The translations under genes and the position numbers were made by a program. The notes under the pieces are model-generated. The model ran no database searches. It was not told the origin of the DNA and was given only the letters and a program-made list of their open reading frames with translations. From the NCBI GenBank assembly GCA_030615565.1, contig JAUWZC010000139.1:1-6061 (forward strand): DNA of 6,061 bases, read 5' to 3'. Below are positions 1-5,856 of this stretch, piece by piece. The DNA comes from Desulfobacteraceae bacterium (lineage in GTDB: Bacteria > Desulfobacterota > DSM-4660 > Desulfatiglandales > B25-G16). The number at the start of each line of letters is the position of its first letter. Position 1 is the first letter of the stretch.

Positions 1-811
1 TTTTTTTGGTAAAGGCGATGGCCTCATCATAACAGGCCTGGGCGATACCAGTGGCAATTGCTCCCACTGTGATGCGACCTGTTTGCAATACGGTAAGATG
101 TTGAGCAAATCCCTTGTCAATATCTCCTAAAAGGGAACCCCTTGGAACACGACAGTTATCGAAGAAAAGCTCATGTGTGGCACCGGCGTGCATAGCCATT
201 TTTTCATATTTTTGGCCTACCTTAAAACCTGGGGCATCTTTGGGAACAATAATGGTAGAGATGACTGTTTTTCCATCTGATTCTCTTTGGGTCTTGGCCG
301 TTATTATCACGATGGAGGCATTATCCAGATTGGTATTGGTAATAAATTGTTTTGAACCGTTAATAATCCATTCATCACCTTTGAGTACCGCAGTTGTTCT
401 AAGGCTTGCAGAATCGGAGCCGGCCTCAGATTCAGTCAGGCCGTAGGCACCAAGCTCTATGCCTTGAGCGATGGGTATAAGCCATCTCTGTTTTTGCTCT
501 TCTGTGCCAAATAGAAGGAGTTCTTGGCCCACAATACTTGAACTTGCATCCAGAATAATCCCTAATAGAATATCAGCCCTTGAGAGCTCTTCAATGCAGA
601 GGTGCAGACCAACCCAGTCTCCTGCGGAACCACCGTATTTTTTCGGAAAGGGAATGCCCATCATTCCCAACTCTGCCATCTGCGCCACAATATCATAAGG
701 GTGTTCACCTGTGCGCTCTATCTCTTCAGCCCTTGGGGCAACTACCTCTCTGGCGAACTTACGGGTCATATCTCTGATCGCCTTCTGTTTTTTGCTGAGG
801 TGAAAATCCAT
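1..811 (-). CDS. Acyl-CoA dehydrogenase, 3' end beyond window (ACAD-1)
   Basis: This is an FAD-dependent acyl-CoA dehydrogenase, which would oxidise an acyl-CoA to the 2,3-enoyl-CoA in the cytoplasm. The visible 270 residues start MDFHLSKKQK. They contain the N-terminal helical domain (about 1-120), the middle beta domain with GLTESEAGSD at 124-133 and NGSKQFITN at 151-159, and the start of the C-terminal helical domain (GIAQACYDEA at 255-264). The family usually has about 380 residues, so about 110 lie outside the window, including the segment with the usual catalytic Glu. The isovaleryl/long-chain-type Glu position reads TGR (244-246), so the base should be in the unseen tail. The family motif TEPxAGSD has Ser for Pro here. 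An in-frame TAA lies 15 bases upstream of the ATG at 811, which fixes the start; the ribosome binding site is weak. It is a close paralogue of the upstream gene at 962-2107. The substrate cannot be told from sequence. Confidence 0.93.
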   Translation of the reverse strand, partial: MDFHLSKKQKAIRDMTRKFAREVVAPRAEEIERTGEHPYDIVAQMAELGMMGIPFPKKYGGSAGDWVGLHLCIEELSRADILLGIILDASSSIVGQELLLFGTEEQKQRWLIPIAQGIELGAYGLTESEAGSDSASLRTTAVLKGDEWIINGSKQFITNTNLDNASIVIITAKTQRESDGKTVISTIIVPKDAPGFKVGQKYEKMAMHAGATHELFFDNCRVPRGSLLGDIDKGFAQHLTVLQTGRITVGAIATGIAQACYDEAIAFTKK

Positions 812-857
812 AATTATCTTTGTTTAATTAATCGCCATATGAATTGCACCAAAACAG

Positions 858-866
858 TCTATAGCA
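858..866 (-). promoter_or_regulatory. Possible extended -10 promoter element for ACAD-1
   Basis: Read on the minus strand the site is TGCTATAGA, a TGn extended -10 with a TATAGA hexamer. It lies about 45 bases before the ATG at 811. No convincing -35 hexamer lies 16-18 bases upstream. It would allow ACAD-1 to be expressed separately from ACAD-2 across their 150-base gap. It is suggestive only, as such matches are common in AT-rich spacers. Confidence 0.2.
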
Positions 867-925
867 CTACCTAAATCTGAAATGATTAGGTTTTGTTATT
901 AATGTAGTGTTGTAGGCAAATCAAG

Positions 926-965
926 CCAAAAAAAGTGATTGGTTGAGATTACTTTTACTAATCAC
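926..965 (-). terminator. Weak terminator-like hairpin after ACAD-2
   Basis: On the minus strand a GTGATT arm (965-960) pairs with AATCAC (940-935) and is followed directly by seven T residues (934-928). The stem is only six pairs with a loop of about 19 bases, and it overlaps the ACAD-2 stop codon at 964-962. It has the layout of an intrinsic terminator but little GC, so it would be leaky at best. The rest of the 812-961 spacer shows no gene. Confidence 0.3.
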
Positions 966-2107
966 ATTAACTCTCTGGCAATAACTAACCTCTGCATCTC
1001 TGAGGTTCCTTCTACAATCTCAAATAATTTTGCCTGCCTAAAATATCTGGAGATAGGATATTCATCCAGATATCCAAATGGGCTGAAAATTTTCAAAACT
1101 TCAGTGGCTATTTTTGTTGCAGTTTCTGAGGCATATAATTTGGCAAAGTGGGCCTCCAATCTGTGCCTTTCCCCCTGATCCTTAAGCCAGGCTGCCTTAA
1201 GGTACATGTTCCTGGAAAGTTCAATCCTCATGGCGATATCAGCCAGTTTAAAGGGGACTCTCTGAGATTCAAGAAAAGATCGAGGACTATGAGATCTCTG
1301 TCTGTAAAAGGTGATGGCCTCATCATAACAGGCCTGGGCGATACCCGTCGACATTGCAGCTATACTGATACGACCAGTTTCCAATACAGCAAGGTGTTGG
1401 GCAAACCCTCTGTTTATGTTTCCTAAAAGGAAATCTCTTGGAACACGACAGTCATCAAAGAAGAGCTCATGTGTGGCACCGGCGTGCATAGCCATTTTTT
1501 CATATTTTTGGCCTACCTTAAAATCTGGGGCATCTTTGGGAACAACAATGGTAGAGATGACCGTTTTTCCATCTAAATCCCTTTGGGTTTTGGCCGTTAT
1601 TATCACAATGGAGGCATTATCCATTCCGATATTGGTAATAAATTGTTTTGAGCCATTAATAACCCACTCTTCACCTTTAAGTACGGCAGTTGTTTTAATA
1701 CCCGCAGCATCTGAACCGGCGTCAGGTTCTGTCAGGCCAAAGGCGCCGATCTTTGTACCCTGGGCAATTGGGACCAACCATTTCTTCTTTTGGTCTTCTG
1801 TACCAAATACATAAATCTCTTGACCGGTGACACTGATTGTTACATCCAGCAAGGCGCCAAAAGTTGCGTCACCCCGGGATAACTCTTCGATGCAGATATG
1901 CATGCCAACCCAATCACCACTGCTGCCACCATACTTTTTCGGAAAGGGGATACCCATTATACCTAATTGAGCCATTTTGTCTATAATATCATATGGATAC
2001 TCACCGGTACGTTCCATCTCTTCCGCCCGGGGCGAAATGACTTCATTGGCGAAATGCCTTGACATTTCACGGATCATCTTATGCTCGTCACTTAGGTCAA
2101 AATTCAT
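962..2107 (-). CDS. Acyl-CoA dehydrogenase, full length (ACAD-2)
   Basis: This is a 381-residue FAD-dependent acyl-CoA dehydrogenase of normal family length. All three domains are present: helical N-terminal (to about 120), beta domain with LTEPDAGSD at 125-133 and NGSKQFITN at 151-159, and C-terminal helical domain. The catalytic base is Glu366 in VEGT, in place of the usual YEGT. Several normally conserved C-terminal positions differ: the RxxFG segment reads RSHSP (271-275), GGYG reads SPFG (342-345) and RDAK reads RQAK. I chose the ATG at 2107 because GAGGAAA (2118-2112) sits just before it; a TTG at 2122 would add five residues but leaves that site inside the gene. It is a tandem paralogue of ACAD-1 and probably heads a two-gene unit with it. 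The substrate is unknown; the shared MGIPFPKKYGGS and DWVG segments suggest the two belong to one subfamily. Confidence 0.95.
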   Translation of the reverse strand: MNFDLSDEHKMIREMSRHFANEVISPRAEEMERTGEYPYDIIDKMAQLGIMGIPFPKKYGGSSGDWVGMHICIEELSRGDATFGALLDVTISVTGQEIYVFGTEDQKKKWLVPIAQGTKIGAFGLTEPDAGSDAAGIKTTAVLKGEEWVINGSKQFITNIGMDNASIVIITAKTQRDLDGKTVISTIVVPKDAPDFKVGQKYEKMAMHAGATHELFFDDCRVPRDFLLGNINRGFAQHLAVLETGRISIAAMSTGIAQACYDEAITFYRQRSHSPRSFLESQRVPFKLADIAMRIELSRNMYLKAAWLKDQGERHRLEAHFAKLYASETATKIATEVLKIFSPFGYLDEYPISRYFRQAKLFEIVEGTSEMQRLVIARELM

Positions 2108-2111
2108 GCTA

Positions 2112-2118
2112 TTTCCTC
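2112..2118 (-). promoter_or_regulatory. Ribosome binding site deciding ACAD-2 start
   Basis: GAGGAAA on the minus strand lies four bases before the ATG at 2107-2105. It favours that start over the in-frame TTG at 2122, whose use would place this site within the coding region. Confidence 0.65.
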
Positions 2119-2233
2119 GCAAGTTTTACTCTTGTATGTCTGCGAAGCGTGTGAGTTGTGGCTGTAAGAAGGGGAGTTCACTTTGAGTTAAACAGGACTT
2201 CCAACCAGTCAATTTTATTACGAATTATGTATT

Positions 2234-2262
2234 AGTATAGTGTTTCATTAAAAAGTTGTCAT
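2234..2262 (-). promoter_or_regulatory. Sigma70-like promoter for ACAD-2/ACAD-1
   Basis: On the minus strand, ATGACA (2262-2257) and TATACT (2239-2234) are separated by exactly 17 bases. Each hexamer matches the sigma70 consensus (TTGACA, TATAAT) at five of six positions. Transcription would start near 2227, leaving a leader of about 120 bases before the ACAD-2 ATG. Five bases of the -35 box come from the outer edge of the palindromic repeat at 2258-2344 and the sixth from flanking DNA. This supports ACAD-2 and ACAD-1 being a separate transcription unit. It is a pattern match only. Confidence 0.42.
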
Positions 2263-2344
2263 TGCGAGTGTTAGCGAAGCAATCTCGTGGCGTATTTTGT
2301 GAGCCTTGTTGAGATTGCTTCGTCGCTTTGCTCCTCGCAATGAC
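2258..2344. repeat. 87-bp palindromic intergenic repeat (GTCATTGCGAG family)
   Basis: The left arm (2258-2286) begins GTCATTGCGAG and ends GAAGCAATCTC. The right arm (2311-2344) is its inverted counterpart, beginning GAGATTGCTTC and ending CTCGCAATGAC. Both 11-base ends of each arm match perfectly; the middle of the left arm is seven bases against twelve in the right, so one copy has lost about five. A 24-base centre separates them. The element encodes nothing and no transposase is present; it resembles dispersed REP/MITE-like palindromes that I recall from many anaerobe genomes. Read on the minus strand the long hairpin is followed after three bases by TTTTT, so it may also end transcription of the DUF35 operon. 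Confidence 0.85.
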
Positions 2345-2378
2345 GTGTTGTTTGCAATGTTATTTTGGAATCATACCA

Positions 2379-2789
2379 CTAGTTCCTAGGTGTAAAAGTG
2401 AGAACAATCCCCTCAACGCCTCCTTCTGCATCGTTATATGGCAACAATTTGTAGCCAATCGAAACCTCTTTCTCAATGAGATCCATATCGGCTTCATCAG
2501 GATTAACTCCAAGGACATTACCAACTACCCAGGGGCCATCCTCCAATTCCATCATGGCAACAATGTAAGGCGTATCAAATCCCCTTGGACCCACACGAAT
2601 CACCGTGAATGTCTTGGTCTTCCCTTTGTTGGAAATAGGAGTTATCTCCAAGTTAGAACTACCACAAGAGGTACATACACTAATGGGTGGTGTAATAATA
2701 ATTCCGCACTCCAGGCACCTGAGTCCCAGAAACTTACCCTCTGTTAGCTCCTTTTTGAATTCATTGTAAGTTAATGGATATCGCTTCAT
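2379..2789 (-). CDS. DUF35 zinc-ribbon/OB-fold protein, thiolase partner
   Basis: This 136-residue protein has the architecture of the DUF35 (COG1545) family: an N-terminal helix, a rubredoxin-like zinc ribbon with four cysteines (C25-x2-C28 and C39-x2-C42), and a C-terminal OB-fold from about 58 to 134. Family members bind SCP-x-type thiolases or related ketosynthase-fold enzymes and help present the CoA substrate; known pairs include the BbsA-BbsB benzoylsuccinyl-CoA thiolase and archaeal acetoacetyl-CoA thiolase complexes. Its ATG follows the stop of the thiolase reading frame with no gap, and its AGGAGG lies in the last thiolase codons, so the two are translationally coupled. The thiolase is grossly shortened, which leaves this intact protein without an evident local partner. 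It could serve a thiolase encoded elsewhere. All four metal ligands are present and the frame is clean. Confidence 0.9.
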   Translation of the reverse strand: MKRYPLTYNEFKKELTEGKFLGLRCLECGIIITPPISVCTSCGSSNLEITPISNKGKTKTFTVIRVGPRGFDTPYIVAMMELEDGPWVVGNVLGVNPDEADMDLIEKEVSIGYKLLPYNDAEGGVEGIVLTFTPRN

Positions 2790-3155
2790 TTAATGCCTCC
2801 TTAAAACGAGGTTGCAAACTATACTAAAGTCTCCACCAAGCGTATCCACCACTCCGATTTTGGCGCCTTCAACCTGCCTGTCATGACATTCGCCTCGAAG
2901 CTGCTTTACAATCTCGTATGTTTGAGCAGCTCCCGTAGCTCCAATAGGATGGCCTTTGGATTTCAAACCCCCAGAGGGATTGATAGGAATCATTCCTTTA
3001 AGTGATGTATCTCCACGGTCAACGGCAGCAGCACCCTCACCGAACTCAAAAAAGCCTAAGGCCTCCAGGGCCGCAAGCGCAAACATCTCCTTCATGGACA
3101 GTTCAGATATGCCAAATTTGGTCATCCCCACACCTAATACAACCACTTCTCTCAT
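2790..3155 (-). pseudogene. SCP-x-type thiolase with large in-frame internal deletion
   Basis: The 121-residue frame joins the two ends of a thiolase. Residues 1-33 (MREVVVLGVGMTKFG, then a helix ending ALEAL) match the usual N-terminus. From about residue 32 on (EALGFFEFGEG, NPSGGLKSKGHPIGATG at 59-75, TLGGD at 105-109) it matches the last 90 residues. Family members have about 385-400 residues, so about 265 are missing, including the nucleophilic cysteine of the CxS/CASG region. The His of GHP (H69) remains. The join falls at an ALEALG stretch that could occur in both flanks, which suggests deletion between short direct repeats. The start has a good AGGAGA (3166-3161), and the frame is open and coupled to DUF35. 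It cannot be a working thiolase; a small residual protein may still be made. An assembly collapse is the alternative explanation. Confidence 0.88.
2796..2801 (-). promoter_or_regulatory. AGGAGG inside thiolase end, coupling DUF35
   Basis: AGGAGG (2801-2796) encodes the two terminal arginines of the thiolase remnant and sits six bases before the DUF35 ATG at 2789. The thiolase TAA (2792-2790) directly abuts that ATG. This is a typical coupling arrangement, and it may be one reason the shortened thiolase frame has stayed open. Confidence 0.75.
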
Positions 3156-3216
3156 ACAAGTCTCCTATTTATGCTTTATAACGACTATATTTAAGACTCC
3201 TGCTGGATCTTCTCAT

Positions 3217-3437
3217 TTATTTACCTTTAGATATCGGAAGCTTTTTTCTGCAAAGACCTTCATGCTCTTTGGTCTTCTATGGAAAAAGAATCTCAAAGTA
3301 GCGTGCCTCATAGACCAATGCGGATTCCAGGTTTATGCTAGTCCCCTTACTGATGAATGTCTTGATCGTCTTTAAGGCAATAGCCAGCTTTCTTGTCAGT
3401 TTGGAAGCAATCTTTTTTGCTTCATCCATAAGGATTT
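3217..3437 (-). pseudogene. Decayed C-terminal relic of an enoyl-CoA hydratase (crotonase)
   Basis: From the ATG at 3429 one frame reads MDEAKKIASK, then AIALKTIKTFISKG and NLESALVYEARYFEILF, stopping at TAG 3279-3277. This is the typical C-terminal helical region of crotonase-family hydratases. The expected continuation is present but scattered over frames: FSIEDQR in a second frame, MKVFAEK in a third, and KLPISKGK then TAA (3219-3217) back in the first. At least three indels are needed within about 25 codons. About 190 N-terminal residues, with the oxyanion hole and catalytic Glu residues, are absent, because ACAD-3 ends directly upstream. It would have been the hydratase step between dehydrogenase and thiolase. 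The boundary at 3437 is approximate: the first frame can be read slightly into the ACAD-3 end. A 50-residue peptide is possible but unlikely to function. Confidence 0.8.
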
Positions 3438-4603
3438 TAGAGATAGCGCCAGGCATGGGATCGAATCAACTCATTGGATCCGATATAGATCTGGATAATC
3501 TTTACATCCCGCATGATTTTCTCCACTCCATATTCCTTTGCATACCCATAAGATCCCATAAGCTCAACAGCGTCTGATGATACCTCCATAGCAGCATCCG
3601 TGGCAAAGACCTTGGCCATGTGGGAATAATGGATATTCCCCTTGGTGGTCATATTAACCCACGCTGCCCTCTGCCAAAGTAGACGAGCGGCATGTAACTT
3701 GGTTTCCATATCAAAGAGCATCGCAGATGCCAGCTCATGTTGATAGAGGGGAATACCGCCGAGTATTCTGGTCTTGGTAAAATCCAGTGCCAGATCAAAG
3801 GCCCTTTGTGCAGCACCCAGGGCCATAGATGCAGGTCCTACCCGGTTGTATATAAGGGTTCTCTCTAAGATCTTGACACCTTCTCCCACCTTACCCAGCA
3901 TGTTATCCTTAGGTACCCGGACGTTGTCAAAGATAATCTCACCGTTTCGGTCCGCATGATGTCCCATTTTCAACTCGTTTTTCCCAAAAGAAAGTCCCGG
4001 TGTACTGGCTGTCACAGCAACCAGAAGTGAGCCCTCTTCACCTAATTTTGGGTCTGTGGTACAGACAACCACGTAAAGAGAGGCGATATCAAAATTACTG
4101 GGCCACATCTTTCGGCCATTCAATACAATTTCATCACCATCTATTTTGGCAATAGTTTGTACTGTTTTAAAACCCATTGCAGGATCTTCAACATCTGTTC
4201 CTCCGGATGGTTCGGTTGCTGCCATGCAGCACAAATGAGCCTCTTCTGTGGAAGCAAGTTTTGGAAACCACTCATCCCTAAGTCCTTGGCTACCCCTCAT
4301 CAGAATTGCAGTTTGAGCCCACCAGCTGGCACCTATAGCACAGCCGATACCCACATCACCATAGGAGAGGTTTTCCAAAACGATGTTGGCCTCTATACCG
4401 CGACCACCTCCTCCCCCGTATTCCTTTGGAGCCACTGTTCCCAAAATACCAATCTTGGCAGCCTTCTTGAATATTTCATCTGCCAATTTTCCCTCTAAAT
4501 CGTTTTCAAACTCCAGGCAGACAGGGATGATCTCATTTTTAGTAAATTTCTTCACCATATCTTCCAGGATCTTCTGTTCTTCCGTGTATGAAAACTCTAA
4601 CAT
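3437..4603 (-). CDS. Acyl-CoA dehydrogenase family protein lacking the catalytic Glu (ACAD-3)
   Basis: This is a 388-residue protein with the complete ACAD fold: N-terminal helical domain, beta domain with ATEPSGGTD (129-137) and NGRKMWPSN (162-170), and C-terminal helical domain with MGSYGYAKEYGVEKIMRD. FAD and CoA thioester binding are therefore likely. The usual catalytic base in YEGT is missing: the segment reads YIGS, with Ile374 in the Glu position. The alternative base position used by isovaleryl- and long-chain-acyl-CoA dehydrogenases reads YNR, with Asn253. It may thus carry out a non-standard reaction, as reported for cyclohex-1-ene-carboxyl-CoA dehydrogenase (Asp base, Glu removed) or sulfinopropionyl-CoA desulfinase; the actual substrate cannot be read here. 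AGGAGG (4615-4610) lies six bases before the ATG. It follows the iron-sulfur protein by 61 bases, so the two are likely co-transcribed. It is clearly divergent from ACAD-1 and ACAD-2. Confidence 0.93.
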   Translation of the reverse strand: MLEFSYTEEQKILEDMVKKFTKNEIIPVCLEFENDLEGKLADEIFKKAAKIGILGTVAPKEYGGGGGRGIEANIVLENLSYGDVGIGCAIGASWWAQTAILMRGSQGLRDEWFPKLASTEEAHLCCMAATEPSGGTDVEDPAMGFKTVQTIAKIDGDEIVLNGRKMWPSNFDIASLYVVVCTTDPKLGEEGSLLVAVTASTPGLSFGKNELKMGHHADRNGEIIFDNVRVPKDNMLGKVGEGVKILERTLIYNRVGPASMALGAAQRAFDLALDFTKTRILGGIPLYQHELASAMLFDMETKLHAARLLWQRAAWVNMTTKGNIHYSHMAKVFATDAAMEVSSDAVELMGSYGYAKEYGVEKIMRDVKIIQIYIGSNELIRSHAWRYL

Positions 4604-4664
4604 TTTTTGCCTCCTTTCTGTCAGGGTTTTTTACCCCATAAAGTTGTTAAGCATTTTCTTTTAC

Positions 4665-5666
4665 TTAACCAGGAAATAACATCTCTCCTAAGGCCATCCT
4701 ACAGAGCTCTGTTATAAAGATTGGTTTCAATCCTTGCTCACCGGCCTGTTTTCCTAAAAACATTTGACAAAAAGGGCAGAGGAATACCATGGCCTCGGCT
4801 CTCACATCAACAGCATCCTTAAGATTCATATCTTGAAATCGTTTACTTCGCTCCGGATTAATGCGTTCAAGCACGCCCATGCAACAGAGGGCTTCTTCCT
4901 TGTCGTACTTTCTTTTCAGGCGTTCAACCCCAATAAGTTCAAATAGATCATCCAGGATATGTTCTATTTCCGGCACAAACCTTGAGGCACATGGCCTCTG
5001 GAAGGCTATCTTTTTGTTGAGAGGAACTATGCTCTCTCTATGATTCTTCAAATAGTCCCGCATGTATTCAATTATATGGGTGGCCTTAAATGGGACATTA
5101 ATGCCAAACTCTGCCATCTTAGACAACATAGAATAGCAGTCAGCATGAATAAAGACAATTTCTTTTGCCCCAATAGCCCCCAGATTGTTGACAAACTTCC
5201 GGGCATTTTCCTCAAGCGGACTGACCATGCCTATGTGCACGAAGCCGAGATAACAGAAGTAATCCCCTCCCTTAGCTATAGTCATCCCCTCAAACATCTT
5301 CCCATCAAGGGCGCTATCAGGGATCCACTGTTCCATAACACAAAGGGAAAGGGCTGGTTTGGATTTATCATCCATGATAAGCTCGGTTGGGAGTGTTCCA
5401 CCTGAGGCCATCCATTTTACCATCTTTTCCGGTATCGGCAAGGACTTGTTTTCCTCCTGCATCCGATTTATCAGGTCAAATGGATTTGCTTCTGTAGGAC
5501 AGTACTCATTGCAGGCACAACAGGTTATACATTCCTTGAGAATTTCAGCAGGCTTTCCATCTATGAGATCGGTTATCTGTTGAACTGCCTTCTCTCTATC
5601 GTAGTCCACATATTGACAGCGTACCAAACAGTCCCCACATAGATCGCATTTCGATTCATTCCACAT
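4665..5666 (-). CDS. Iron-sulfur oxidoreductase with CCG domain (HdrD/GlpC-like)
   Basis: This 333-residue cytoplasmic-looking protein has two N-terminal [4Fe-4S] motifs, C7-x2-C10-x2-C13-x3-C17 and C46-x2-C49-x2-C52-x3-C56-Pro, followed by two CCG-type modules. The second is canonical: C226, C261-C262, then C297-x2-C300, as in the noncubane-cluster subunit of heterodisulfide reductase. The first (about 136-200) is degenerate: it has C138 and C177, no CC pair, and HxxC (H174) in place of CxxC. Proteins of this family pass electrons between flavoproteins or ferredoxin and quinones or disulfides. Its position between two ACADs suggests it accepts electrons from acyl-CoA oxidation, perhaps through an ETF encoded elsewhere; that role is inference. 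No membrane segment is visible. AGGAGG (5679-5674) lies seven bases before the ATG. A spare cysteine (C50) gives a CC pair within the second motif. The exact partner is unknown. Confidence 0.88.
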   Translation of the reverse strand: MWNESKCDLCGDCLVRCQYVDYDREKAVQQITDLIDGKPAEILKECITCCACNEYCPTEANPFDLINRMQEENKSLPIPEKMVKWMASGGTLPTELIMDDKSKPALSLCVMEQWIPDSALDGKMFEGMTIAKGGDYFCYLGFVHIGMVSPLEENARKFVNNLGAIGAKEIVFIHADCYSMLSKMAEFGINVPFKATHIIEYMRDYLKNHRESIVPLNKKIAFQRPCASRFVPEIEHILDDLFELIGVERLKRKYDKEEALCCMGVLERINPERSKRFQDMNLKDAVDVRAEAMVFLCPFCQMFLGKQAGEQGLKPIFITELCRMALGEMLFPG

Positions 5667-5856
5667 GGTTATCCCTCCTTTTTGTCAAAAAAAGAACTCT
5701 TACACCACTAACCTCTTACCTTCCCTTGAAAACAATCGTCATTTAGCCCATACATCTTTCTAAATCTCTCCAACTGAAAATAACATTAAAAACAACAACA
5801 CCTGAAGTGACAACAGCCATAGCCTGGGCTTTACCTGTTGTCTCAGTAATTCCCTC
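5667..5856 (-). other. Non-coding spacer between ACAD-4 and the iron-sulfur gene
   Basis: These 190 bases hold no plausible coding frame on either strand. They contain the hairpin at 5809-5842, the AGGAGG of the downstream gene (5679-5674) and AT-rich DNA. I see no well-spaced sigma70 promoter. The iron-sulfur gene may depend on read-through from ACAD-4 or on another kind of promoter. Confidence 0.6.
5809..5842 (-). terminator. Candidate hairpin downstream of ACAD-4
   Basis: GACAACAG and CTGTTGTC form a perfect 8-base inverted repeat, with an inner AGCC/GGCT pair of arms separated by only two bases. On the minus strand, a T-rich run (GTTGTTGTTTTT) begins about ten bases after the stem. It lies 15 bases past the ACAD-4 stop. 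The distance between stem and T run and the unpaired 4-by-4 bulge make it a weak terminator; it could instead be a transcript-stabilising stem. Confidence 0.33.

Noticed and set aside
114..446. Plus-strand open frame over ACAD-1, and a similar one at 1416-1814 over ACAD-2
   Set aside because: Both are antisense shadows of the paralogous ACADs; their mutual similarity only mirrors the duplication. No ribosome binding site or family match.
861..890. CCTAA/TTAGG inverted repeat in the ACAD-1 upstream spacer as an operator
   Set aside because: Only five bases per arm with an 11-base centre in AT-rich DNA; this is expected by chance.
2108..2122. TTG start adding five residues to ACAD-2
   Set aside because: The GAGGAAA site lies downstream of it and directly before the ATG at 2107, and ACAD-1 aligns from that ATG.
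2258..2344. Repeat as part of a CRISPR array or insertion sequence
   Set aside because: There is a single inverted-arm element, with no repeated spacers, transposase or clear target-site duplication.
2328..2747. Plus-strand 139-residue open frame over DUF35
   Set aside because: It overlaps a well-supported minus-strand DUF35 gene with intact zinc ligands and begins inside the palindromic repeat; composition is not protein-like.
5683..5688. TTGACA hexamer on the minus strand before the iron-sulfur gene
   Set aside because: A -10 at normal spacing would fall over the start codon of that gene, so it cannot serve as its promoter.
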